From JAIBJN01 sp963838795 (GTDB lineage: Bacteria > Actinomycetota > Thermoleophilia > Gaiellales > Gaiellaceae): DNA of 64,000 nucleotides. Positions 8,702 to 16,370 of this stretch are shown piece by piece (the stretch's first letter is position 1; every line of letters starts with the position of its first letter). The notes below the pieces were generated by a model that worked only from the letters and a program-made list of their open reading frames with translations, had not been told where the DNA came from and made no database searches. Position numbers and translations under genes: made by a program. Location of the stretch: positions 301,560 to 365,559 of the forward strand of contig CAWISL010000007.1 of NCBI GenBank assembly GCA_963838795.1, read 5' to 3'.

Positions 8702-11422
8702 GTGGAACTCAGAGAGGTGAACAGCCTGGTTCCCGAGGCGACCCAGGCGACTCCGCCCCACTCGCCTCCCGCTCGCACAGACGGGCTCGTCGATTCCTAT
8801 CGCCGGCTGGCCGACGTCTTCCACGAGGTGCTCTCGGAGCAGACGCACTCGACTGTCCTCGAGCGAATCGCGGACTCGCTCGCGGACGTGATCCCGTACG
8901 ACGCCTTCACGATCTACCAAGCCGACGAGGCCCGCCGGCTGCTGATTCCGGTGATGGCGCGCGACCGCTGGGCCGACGAGATCATGAGCGACCGACCGGT
9001 TCTCGGCGAGGGCATCACCGGCTGGGCCATCGACCACTGCGAGGCCCAGCTCGTGAACGACGCCCACCTCGATCCGCGCGTGAAGACGGTCCCGGGCACG
9101 CCCGACGACGAGCCCGAAGCGCTCATCTCCGTGCCGCTCGTCGCCCGCGGGGCCGTCAAGGGCGCGCTGAACGTCTACCGGCTGGGCACGGGGGCGCGCT
9201 TCTCCGAGGAGGAGTTCGAGCTGGCGAAACGCTTCGGCGACGCTGCCGCGCTCGCGCTCGACAACGCCCAGGTGCGCGCCGCGCTCGAGCTGCAGGCGCA
9301 GACCGACTCGCTCACCGGCCTCTACAACCACCGCTACTTCCACGACCGCCTCCGCTCCGAGCTGAACCGCGCCAGCCGAAGCCACGACTCGATCGCCGTG
9401 CTGATGCTCGACATCGACGACTTCAAGCGCGTCAACGACATCCACGGCCACGGAAGCGGCGACCTCGCGCTCGTCGAGCTGGCCGACCTCCTGCAGGGGA
9501 TCGTTCGGACCTCTGACGTCGTCTGCCGGCTCGGAGGCGAGGAGTTCGGCGTGATCATGGCCTCCTGCGACGCCGGTGACGCGCTCGGCCTCGCCCGCCG
9601 GATCGTCGACAGTCTCGCCGAGACCGAGATCGCCCCCGCCGGCAGGCTCAGCGTCTCGATCGGCATCGCCCAGGGGCCCGAGCACGCGATGAACCCGCGC
9701 GAGCTGGTGGCCTGCGCCGAGATCGCCATGATGACCGCGAAGGCGCGCGGCAAGGACCAGGCCGTCCTCTTCGAGGAGGAAGCCGGCGAGCGCCCGGCGC
9801 CCGCCGCGGTGGGCCGTGACGTCCGCTCGATCGCGCACCTGAAGATGCTCCAGAGCCTCGCGGGCAAGCTCAACCGCCTGAACGACGTGCGCGAGATCGG
9901 CGACGCGATCGTGAACGAGCTGCGGATGCTCGTCGACTACCACAGCTGCCGCCTGTACGTCGTCGACGGGGACCTCATCGTCCCCGTGGCCTGGCGCGGC
10001 GACCTCGACCCCTACTCGGACGAGAGCGTCGAGGCGCTCACCTGCACGATCGGCGAGGGGTTCACGGGCCGGGCCGTCGAGACGGGCGAGTCGATCCTCC
10101 TCGCGAACGCGCTCGACTGCGACTACGCCGTCACCATCCCCGGCACCGAGGACGTGGACGAGTCGATCATCGCCGTCCCCCTGCACTACGGCACCCGCGT
10201 GATCGGGGCCGTCGTCATCTCCAAGCTGGGGGTCGACCAGTTCGACGAGGACGACGTCCGTCTCCTCGAGGTCCTCGGCGGCCACGCCTCGGTTGCCCTC
10301 GAAAACGCGCGCCTCTACGAGGCCGAGCGGCTCGAGGCGAGTCGGGCGAAGACGTCGCTCGAGATCTCCAACGCGCTCCTCGACTTCAGCCGCCGCCTCG
10401 CCCTCGCCGAGTCGCTGGACGAGGTGCTCGAGCGCGCCGTCGAGCTCGCCGCCCGGCTGCTCGACAAGCCTCGGTCCTCCGTCTGGCTCCAGGACCGCGC
10501 CGGCGAGGACCTCGTCGCCCGCGCGCTCTTCGGCTACGACTGGCGCGACTCGGCGGCCCTCGGAGGGATCGCCGTCCCCGACGAGCGCGCCCGCGAGATC
10601 CTCGACGGCGACGAGCCGTTCCAGCTCCAGGCGGCGAAGTTCCCCACGAGCGGGCGCGCGGAGCTGGCGCGCGGGCTGATGGCGGTCGCGCCGCTTCGGC
10701 TCGACGGCGACCGACTCGGCTGCATCGTCGTGCGCACCGGCCCGAAGGGAGGAGCGTTCGACGACCGCAGCATGCGCCTGCTCGCCGGCGTCGCCCACCA
10801 GGTGAAGCTCGCGGTCACGAACGCGTCCAGCTACGAGAGCCTCGAGCGCACGTTCCTGTCGACCGTCGAGGCCCTCGCCAACGCTCTGGAGGCGAACGAC
10901 GAGTACACCTCCTCGCACGCGCGCTGGATCACGGACATGGCCCTACACGTCGGACGGGAGCTCGGGATGGATCCCAAGGCGCTGAAGCGCCTCGAGCTCG
11001 GCGCGCTCTTCCACGACATCGGCAAGATCGGCGTTCCGGAGGCGATCCTGGCCAAGCCCGGGCCGCTCACCGACGGGGAGTGGAAGGTCGTCAGGCTCCA
11101 CCCGGAGCTGGGCGCGCGCATCCTCGCGCCGATCGAGCGGCTGGAGCAGGTCTGCCAGATCGTCCGCCACTGCCACGAGCACTGGGACGGGAGCGGCTAC
11201 CCCGACGGCCTCGCCGGGGAGGAGATCCCGCTCGAGTCCCGCGTCATCCTCGTCTGCGACGCCTACCACGCGATGACGACCGACCGGCCGTATCGCCGGC
11301 GCCTCACGGTCGAAGACGCCAGCCGGCGGCTCCGCGAAGCAGCCGGCACGCAGTTCGACCCTCGCGTGGTCGAGGTCTTCCTCGCCCTGGACGCCCCGGC
11401 GCAGGCCGGACGCGCGGCTTGA
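8702..11422 (+). CDS. GAF-GGDEF-GAF-GAF-HD-GYP hybrid c-di-GMP signalling protein
   Basis: About 906 aa, soluble. Order: GAF (roughly 30-200), GGDEF (200-370), GAF (380-545), GAF (550-715), HD-GYP (720-900). The cyclase signature RLGGEEF is intact, and an RTSD inhibitory I-site lies exactly five residues before GGEEF, so product feedback is expected. The HD-GYP half keeps LFHDIGKIGVP, HCHEHWDGSGYPDG and DAYHAMTTDRPYR. Both synthesis and hydrolysis of c-di-GMP are therefore possible in one chain, switched by three sensor domains. GTG at 8702 has AGGAGG 13 bp upstream; TTG 8645 and GTG 8717 are alternatives. Divergent from the membrane-protein operon. Confidence 0.9.
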   Translation: MELREVNSLVPEATQATPPHSPPARTDGLVDSYRRLADVFHEVLSEQTHSTVLERIADSLADVIPYDAFTIYQADEARRLLIPVMARDRWADEIMSDRPVLGEGITGWAIDHCEAQLVNDAHLDPRVKTVPGTPDDEPEALISVPLVARGAVKGALNVYRLGTGARFSEEEFELAKRFGDAAALALDNAQVRAALELQAQTDSLTGLYNHRYFHDRLRSELNRASRSHDSIAVLMLDIDDFKRVNDIHGHGSGDLALVELADLLQGIVRTSDVVCRLGGEEFGVIMASCDAGDALGLARRIVDSLAETEIAPAGRLSVSIGIAQGPEHAMNPRELVACAEIAMMTAKARGKDQAVLFEEEAGERPAPAAVGRDVRSIAHLKMLQSLAGKLNRLNDVREIGDAIVNELRMLVDYHSCRLYVVDGDLIVPVAWRGDLDPYSDESVEALTCTIGEGFTGRAVETGESILLANALDCDYAVTIPGTEDVDESIIAVPLHYGTRVIGAVVISKLGVDQFDEDDVRLLEVLGGHASVALENARLYEAERLEASRAKTSLEISNALLDFSRRLALAESLDEVLERAVELAARLLDKPRSSVWLQDRAGEDLVARALFGYDWRDSAALGGIAVPDERAREILDGDEPFQLQAAKFPTSGRAELARGLMAVAPLRLDGDRLGCIVVRTGPKGGAFDDRSMRLLAGVAHQVKLAVTNASSYESLERTFLSTVEALANALEANDEYTSSHARWITDMALHVGRELGMDPKALKRLELGALFHDIGKIGVPEAILAKPGPLTDGEWKVVRLHPELGARILAPIERLEQVCQIVRHCHEHWDGSGYPDGLAGEEIPLESRVILVCDAYHAMTTDRPYRRRLTVEDASRRLREAAGTQFDPRVVEVFLALDAPAQAGRAA

Positions 11423-11423
11423 A

Positions 11424-11593
11424 GTAGAACCTCTTCCGAAACGAAGCCCTGAGCCGCCGCGCCGCGCTGGACGGCACGACGCGGCGTCCTCGGTTGCGCC
11501 CGTAGCCTCCGGCTACGAGCGCGCCCTGCGTCCTTGCGTCGCACTCGCCCAGCGCACCCCGGCGACGAGGCGTCATTTCAGAAGAGGTTCGAC
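11424..11593 (+). repeat. dispersed 170-bp structured element, copy 3
   Basis: Same orientation as copies 1 and 2. The left arm GTAGAACCTCTTCCGAAACG pairs with the right arm, whose reverse complement is GTCGAACCTCTTCTGAAATG. The internal hairpin is GTAGC-CTCCG-GCTAC. Closest to copy 2 in its central block (GGCGTCCTCGG without the GAGGAC partner seen in copies 1 and 4). Lies between the convergent ends of the c-di-GMP gene (stop 2 bp to the left) and the cyclophilin gene (stop 4 bp to the right). Confidence 0.85.
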
Positions 11594-11596
11594 GGC

Positions 11597-12058
11597 CTAG
11601 GCCCCGACGAGCTCGACCCGCTGGATCGTGACGGGCTCGCGCGGGCGGTCGCTCGCATCCCGGTCAACCTCCGAGATCGCGTCGACCACCTCCATTCCGT
11701 CGCTGACCCGGCCGAAGACGGTGTGCTTCCCGTCGAGCCAGGGAGCGGCCTCGGTGGTGACGATGAAGAACTGGCTCCCGTTCGTGTTCGGGCCGCGGTT
11801 GGCCATGGCGAGGGCGCCGCGAACGACGCCGTGGTCGTTCGCCTCGTCCTCGAACTCGTAGCCGGGGCCGCCGGTACCGTCCCCGCTCGGGCAGCCGCCC
11901 TGGATCATGAAGTCGGGGATGACGCGGTGGAACGTGATGCCGTCGTAGAAGCCGTCGCCGGCGAGCTTCGTGAAGTTCTCGACCGTCTTGGGCGCGTCGT
12001 CGTCGTAGAGCTCGACGACGACGGGGCCGTGTGTAGTGTGGATCGTCGCTTCTGTCAT
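11597..12058 (-). CDS. peptidyl-prolyl cis-trans isomerase, cyclophilin type
   Basis: 153 aa, a minimal bacterial cyclophilin that catalyses proline isomerisation during protein folding. Conserved blocks are present: APKTVENFTKLAGDGFYDG, FHRVIPDFMIQGGCPSGDG with the catalytic Arg in FHRV, and GALAMANRGPNTNGSQFFI with the active-site Gln/Phe. There is no signal peptide, so it is cytoplasmic. The ATG at 12058 is set by family similarity (TIHTTHGPVVVELY); its bases overlap the start codon of the divergent gene (CATG). Dispersed repeat copy 3 begins 3 bp past its stop. Confidence 0.93.
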   Translation of the reverse strand: MTEATIHTTHGPVVVELYDDDAPKTVENFTKLAGDGFYDGITFHRVIPDFMIQGGCPSGDGTGGPGYEFEDEANDHGVVRGALAMANRGPNTNGSQFFIVTTEAAPWLDGKHTVFGRVSDGMEVVDAISEVDRDASDRPREPVTIQRVELVGA

Positions 12059-12923
12059 GCCGCCACCGTATCGGAACCCGGGCAGGCGACTCTGGTACGC
12101 CATCTCGCTGCCGGAGCGGGCGATCCGGGCGCTCGTGGGCACGCTCGGCGGGGTCGTCCACGAGAGCGCGCAGGTGCTCTTCCCTCGCTTCGTCCGGCGG
12201 TCGCGCCTCTACGAGGCAACTGCGAAGAACGCCCTGCGGATCGCGGTCGAGGCGGTCGGCCGCGTCGAGCCCTCGGAGCCGCCCGAGATCTCCGCGCAGG
12301 AGATCACCAAGCGGAAGGCCGCCGGGAACGTGGTCGAGCTCGGCTCGATCGCCGCGTTCGGCTTCTCGCCGCTGTGGCTCCTGGCGGCGGCCGCCGACGT
12401 GGCGCACGGCTCGAGGGTGTACCTCGCGTCCTTCGTGGACGAGCTGAAGCGGGTGGGCGTCCTCGCCGAGGAGCGGGAGATCGGCTCGGTCGACGAGCTC
12501 CTGGAGACGCTCGAGAACGCGTCGGGCCGCACGGCCGGGCTGATCGACATCCCGCCGCTCGAGCTCGCCGAGCTGCGCTCGACGCTCGGCGAGCTCCGCG
12601 CGGACGCCTCCGGCCTGCCCGGTCCGCAAGACCTCGCCTCGCTCTACCACGGGCTCCGGGAGGAGGCGAGACGCGAGCGCGGGTCGCTCCTGGAGGTCTC
12701 CGTCGGCATGGGCATGGCCTTCCTGCTCTCCGCCAGGAACGTGACGAACGCCCACCTCGCCATCCCCTACCGCGAGGACTGGGCGCCGCTTCGGCGCGAG
12801 GGCTTCGCCGCGTACGCGCGCCGCGTGAGCGCTCCGTACGCGCGGGCCGTGGGCGGGCACTTCGACCCGAAGCGTCCCTCGTGGACGGAACGGCTTCTGC
12901 TCAAGCTGGAGAAGGCGCGCTGA
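12057..12923 (+). CDS. conserved protein of unknown function
   Basis: 288 aa, mostly helical, with no clear signal peptide. One moderately hydrophobic stretch (VELGSIAAFGFSPLWLLAAAADVAHG, about residues 88-113) could be a membrane-associated hairpin. Charged flanks include RRSRLYEATAKNALRIAVEAVGR and a heptad-like ELAELRSTLGELRAD. I do not recognise the family. The start ATG at 12057 shares bases with the cyclophilin ATG on the other strand, leaving no room for a conventional leader, so either expression is leaderless or the promoter lies inside the cyclophilin gene. Confidence 0.6.
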   Translation: MPPPYRNPGRRLWYAISLPERAIRALVGTLGGVVHESAQVLFPRFVRRSRLYEATAKNALRIAVEAVGRVEPSEPPEISAQEITKRKAAGNVVELGSIAAFGFSPLWLLAAAADVAHGSRVYLASFVDELKRVGVLAEEREIGSVDELLETLENASGRTAGLIDIPPLELAELRSTLGELRADASGLPGPQDLASLYHGLREEARRERGSLLEVSVGMGMAFLLSARNVTNAHLAIPYREDWAPLRREGFAAYARRVSAPYARAVGGHFDPKRPSWTERLLLKLEKAR

Positions 12924-13096
12924 TCGAGCTGCGGGCCCGGCGACCGCCCGGCTACCGGCCGTTCCGCGAGCGGGTGCTTCCGCGCGGCCCTCTCGCACCT
13001 CTCCCCTAGCAATCTGCCGAAAAGTTCCTAAAGTCTCATTAGGGACCCGCGCTGTTGCGGCCAGTGAGGGAGGGGTGCTTGCCTACCTGGGAGACC

Positions 13097-14176
13097 ATGA
13101 CGTGGATCGCCGTCGGCGTGTCCGTGCTGGCGCTGCTCCTGCTCGGCCTCTCCGTCGTGCTGGCCGCCCGCCTGCGCCGAGGAGGCGTGCCCGAAGCCCG
13201 CTCCGGCGTCGAGGTCGAACAGGCATGGGAGGAGGTCCGGCGCGAGCGCGCCGCCTCGACTCGGGCGCGCAGCGAGCTGCACTGGCTTCGCAACCTGGCC
13301 GAGGTCGGAGCCTCGGAGTCGATCGAGAGCTCGCTGCAGCGCGTGCTCGAATCGGCGACGGGGCTCGGCGAGTCCGGAGCGGCGCTGCTCGTCCTCCCCC
13401 GGTCCGACGGCGATCCGGTCGTGGCGACCTTCGGGCTCTCTCGCGAGGAGTCTTCGCGAGAGCTCCTCGGCCTGCCCCCCGGCGGCGGTGACGCGCGCGC
13501 CGTGACCCTCGCCTATCGCTACACCGAGGAGGAGGCTGCACGCGACGAGTTCCGCCTCAGCGGTGGCCTGGCGCTCCCGATCCTCGACCACGACAGCGCT
13601 CGCCTCGGAACGCTCGCCGTGTTCTGGCGGCGGGTGGAGCGTGAGGTCACCGAGGACGTGCTGGAGCGCCTCGAGGGCCTGGCCGGCGCGCTCGGCCCGT
13701 CGCTTCGCAATGTGTTTCGATTCGACGAGCTTCGGCGCGCGATCGACCGGGACGTCACGGGGCTCCCCGGGCGACGCACCCTCCGGGAAGCTCTCGCGGT
13801 CGAGTGCGCGCGGGCGCGGCGGTACGCGCATCCGCTCAGTCTGCTGCTTCTGCGGGCGACCGGCGGACCGGAGAGCGTCCGAAAGGCGGCGGCGCGGCTT
13901 CCGGGCGACGTCCGCACGCCCGACCGCGTTCATCACCTCGGCGACGGGCGCTTTGCCGTCGTCCTGCCCGAGTCGTCGCTCGTCGACGCCGAGCGCCTGG
14001 CGAGAAGGCTGCGCCTGTCGCTCGGAGAGGGGCGCACCCCGGCGGCGTTCGTCGAGCTCCGCTTCGAGGATGACGCGGTCTCGCTGCTGGAGCGTGCCGA
14101 GTCGGCCCTCGCCGGCGCGGAGATCCTGGCCGCAACCGGCCGAAACCTACCGAAGACTGTTGAATCCGGCGGCTGA
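13097..14176 (+). CDS. membrane-anchored GAF plus degenerate GGDEF-like protein
   Basis: About 359 aa. One N-terminal transmembrane segment (WIAVGVSVLALLLLGLSVVL), a coiled-coil linker (QAWEEVRRERAASTRARSEL), a GAF-like domain (about 65-210), then a GGDEF-fold domain (about 215-355). The cyclase signature is eroded: HHLGDGRFAVVLPES stands where GGDEF should be, so it probably senses or binds rather than makes c-di-GMP. The ATG at 13097 follows GGGAGACC; TTG at 13055 is an upstream alternative. The 173 bp in front contain the short inverted repeat CCTAA...TTAGG (13030-13046) and nothing else I can name. The LacI-HTH gene follows 26 bp downstream. Confidence 0.75.
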   Translation: MTWIAVGVSVLALLLLGLSVVLAARLRRGGVPEARSGVEVEQAWEEVRRERAASTRARSELHWLRNLAEVGASESIESSLQRVLESATGLGESGAALLVLPRSDGDPVVATFGLSREESSRELLGLPPGGGDARAVTLAYRYTEEEAARDEFRLSGGLALPILDHDSARLGTLAVFWRRVEREVTEDVLERLEGLAGALGPSLRNVFRFDELRRAIDRDVTGLPGRRTLREALAVECARARRYAHPLSLLLLRATGGPESVRKAAARLPGDVRTPDRVHHLGDGRFAVVLPESSLVDAERLARRLRLSLGEGRTPAAFVELRFEDDAVSLLERAESALAGAEILAATGRNLPKTVESGG

Positions 14177-14202
14177 GGCGTTTAGGTTTGCGGCGGCGTC
14201 CT

Positions 14203-14709
14203 GTGGCGACAATTCTCGATCTTGCGGACTATGCGGCAGTCTCCGCGGAGAACGTCCTGCGCGTCATTCACGGGGAACCGGTCAGCGAGGACGTCGAGCG
14301 GCGGGTGTACGAGGCGATCGACGCGCTCGGCGTGCCGCCCTATCCGCGTCAGGTCGAGGTCCTGCCGGCGATTCCTCCCGGCGCCTCGAGCGACGAGCTG
14401 CTCCAGCGCTTCCAGGACACGGCGGCCGAGCTGGAGACCACCCTGCCCGAAGGAGTGGGCTCGGTCGTCTACGAGGCGCTCCGGGTCGAGATTCGGCCGG
14501 TCGCGCAGCACGTGGCCGAGCTCGGAGCCCTCTTCGAGCGTGTGCTCGGGCGGCTCGAGCAGATCTCGACCAGCGTGGAGGACGAGCGCCGCGACCGGCT
14601 GGAGGACGTCGCGCTCCTCACCGAGCTCGTGACCTCCGGCTGGCGGTCCGTCGACCGGCGCCTCGCCCGGCCTCGAGATGATCGTGGCCCGGATCGAAGC
14701 CGGGCGTAG
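14203..14709 (+). CDS. LacI-type HTH protein with coiled-coil tail, no sugar-binding domain
   Basis: 168 aa as read. Residues 1-50 match a LacI headpiece: MATILDLADYAAVSAENVLRV, IHGEPVSEDVERRVYEAIDALG, with the recognition helix AENVLRVIHG and the usual post-HTH VSEDVERRV. Instead of a periplasmic-binding-like domain it continues as long helices with heptads (LLQRFQDTAAELETTL, HVAELGALFERVLGRLEQI). The last ~15 residues look out of frame: dropping one C near 14673 gives LARLEMIVARIEAG and a stop at 14773. It follows the membrane GAF/GGDEF gene by 26 bp, probably as one operon. It may be a nucleoid- or partition-type DNA-binding protein; this is inference. Confidence 0.7.
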   Translation: MATILDLADYAAVSAENVLRVIHGEPVSEDVERRVYEAIDALGVPPYPRQVEVLPAIPPGASSDELLQRFQDTAAELETTLPEGVGSVVYEALRVEIRPVAQHVAELGALFERVLGRLEQISTSVEDERRDRLEDVALLTELVTSGWRSVDRRLARPRDDRGPDRSRA

Positions 14710-14783
14710 TGGCCGTCGTGAAGCCCGCCTGTTCCGCCTCGACGACGCGGCGGGCCGCACTCCCGGCGAATAGCGGCGCACGA

Positions 14784-14808
14784 AGCCGATCGGGTCGTGG
14801 CATCGGCT
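14784..14808. terminator. possible weak terminator hairpin between convergent genes
   Basis: Inverted repeat AGCCGAT ... ATCGGCT (7 bp, 11-base loop) between the LacI-HTH gene and the convergent hydrolase gene. There is no T-tract on either side, so the call rests on position and symmetry only. Confidence 0.3.
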
Positions 14809-14823
14809 CGGGTAGCCGGACGT

Positions 14824-15825
14824 TCAGCGCTCGGCCGGCGTCAACCCCTCCAGAAGCGCGAAGAGCCTCGGGTAGACGAACTCCGGCCGCGCCCACGGCT
14901 GGCCCGGGTCGATGACGTCGTGCTCGAGCTTCGGCGTCGAAGGCAGCCAGTAGAGCTCCACCTCGCGGCCGTGGTCGCGCCAGGCCTCGACGAGGTCCTC
15001 GGCGCTCGGGTTCGAGATCGTCTCGTCGTTCGGGTTGAGCATGACGGAGACCTCGGGCGCAGCCGGCTCGTCCTCCTCGGAGCGCTGGCGCACGTACTTG
15101 CCGAGGATGAACGTGTCGGCGATGCCTCCCGTCGACCACCCTTGATACTCGTGGTTCAGCTTGCTCACGCCTCCGATCGAGATGTCGGGGAGGTGGTCGA
15201 GGAGGTTTGTCCCCGCCCAGGTGATCCCGTAGGGCATCCCGGCCATGCCGATCCCCGGGGCGATGACGACGACCCGGTCGACGTCGCCGCGCTCCTGCGC
15301 CACCCAGGCCGCGACCGTCCCGCCGAGCGACAGCCCCATCACGTCGGTGCGCTCGCCGAGCCCGCTGCCGAGGTCGACTGCCTGATCCGCGTAGCGGGCG
15401 AGCTTCTGCGCGTCGAGGCCCTTCAGGTGCGAGACGGAGCCGATCTTCCCCGTCTCACGATCCCCGAGGCCGTGCTCGGGGAGCCGGAGGATGAGGACGT
15501 TCCACCCGCGTCGAAAGGCCTCCTCCCCGAAGAGCTCCCACTGCTTGGGGCAGTTCGTGAGACCGTGGACGAGGACGACGGCGCGCTCGGTCTTCTCACC
15601 GTGGGTCAGAAGCCGGCTGAGGCACGGATCGATCACGCCGTCGCGCACCTCCTGCCCGCGAATCCGTTCGAGCTCCGCGACGACGGCCTCGTAGTCTGCC
15701 TGCGGCCGTGGGGTCGAGCCGAGGCCGTCCGTCGAGGCAGGCCAGAGCGCGAGGCCGACGAGGAGCGCAACCAGGATGCCGGCCACGATCCCGACCCACT
15801 TCAGGATCCGGAGAGCACCAGCCAT
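14824..15825 (-). CDS. membrane-anchored alpha/beta hydrolase
   Basis: 333 aa. N-terminal transmembrane helix (LKWVGIVAGILVALLVGLALW, about 7-28) followed by an alpha/beta hydrolase domain. It has the oxyanion segment VVLVHGLTNCPKQW, the nucleophile elbow MGLSLGGTVAAW, a likely acid in MLNPNDETIS and a terminal His in KLEHDVID. It resembles carboxylesterases and monoacylglycerol lipases; the substrate is unknown. The catalytic domain probably faces outward. It begins 26 bp after the SLATT gene on the same strand, so it may be the last gene of the TIR/SLATT transcript. Confidence 0.85.
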   Translation of the reverse strand: MAGALRILKWVGIVAGILVALLVGLALWPASTDGLGSTPRPQADYEAVVAELERIRGQEVRDGVIDPCLSRLLTHGEKTERAVVLVHGLTNCPKQWELFGEEAFRRGWNVLILRLPEHGLGDRETGKIGSVSHLKGLDAQKLARYADQAVDLGSGLGERTDVMGLSLGGTVAAWVAQERGDVDRVVVIAPGIGMAGMPYGITWAGTNLLDHLPDISIGGVSKLNHEYQGWSTGGIADTFILGKYVRQRSEEDEPAAPEVSVMLNPNDETISNPSAEDLVEAWRDHGREVELYWLPSTPKLEHDVIDPGQPWARPEFVYPRLFALLEGLTPAER

Positions 15826-15851
15826 CGCCGCAGGTCGCCGCCCGTCCGTTC

Positions 15852-16370
15852 TTAGGCCTCGGGCTCCTCGTCCTCGTCTTCGTCCTTGTCCTTGCGCTCG
15901 TCCTCGTCGCGCTGGCGGCGGCTCGAGATCCAGCGCGCGTGCTCCTGCGAGATCAGGCCCTCGATCCGTTCCGCCAGGAGGCGCAGAGGGTTGCGCGAGC
16001 CGGCGTAGATGTCCGCGCGGGCGAGGTACAGGTACTTCTCGTGCTTGAGGGACTCGGCAGTGGAGCGGAACGTGATCCAGTTCTGGCGGTACTGGTAGGC
16101 CTGGAGCAGCCCCTCGATGAACACGACGACGCCGCCGAGGATCCCGGCCACGTACACGGGAACGTCGAAGGCCGCCACGACGGGGATCGAGGCGGCGACG
16201 CCCAGCACGGCCGCCTTCAGGATCTTGAAGCGGATCTGGGCTTGGCGGCTCTTCGCGTCATACCAGGCGATCTGGTTGTCCAGGCGCTCGAGCGTGGGGT
16301 GAGGGCCCTCGACCGACACGGCCGTCAGGGGCGCCTCGAGTTTCTTGACCTGCTGCTCCGTGACAGCCAT
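15852..16370 (-). CDS. SLATT/DUF4231 two-TM membrane protein
   Basis: 172 aa. An amphipathic N-terminal region (ERLDNQIAWYDAKSRQAQ), two adjacent transmembrane helices (KAAVLGVAASIPVVAA and VYVAGILGGVVVFIEG), then the conserved cytoplasmic segment YRQNWITFRSTAESLKHEKY, as in the DUF4231 branch of the SLATT superfamily. The C-terminus is a highly charged acidic tail (EDERKDKDEDEDEE). SLATT proteins have been proposed as pore-forming effectors in nucleotide-dependent conflict systems. Its ATG directly follows the TAG of the TIR gene, with AGAGGAGGT 8 bp upstream, so the two are translationally linked. Confidence 0.85.
   Translation of the reverse strand: MAVTEQQVKKLEAPLTAVSVEGPHPTLERLDNQIAWYDAKSRQAQIRFKILKAAVLGVAASIPVVAAFDVPVYVAGILGGVVVFIEGLLQAYQYRQNWITFRSTAESLKHEKYLYLARADIYAGSRNPLRLLAERIEGLISQEHARWISSRRQRDEDERKDKDEDEDEEPEA

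Noticed and set aside
8579..10918. 779-codon open frame on the minus strand opposite the c-di-GMP gene
   Set aside because: Arg/Glu/Val-rich shadow of a high-GC coding region; no domain, and the plus strand carries five intact domains.
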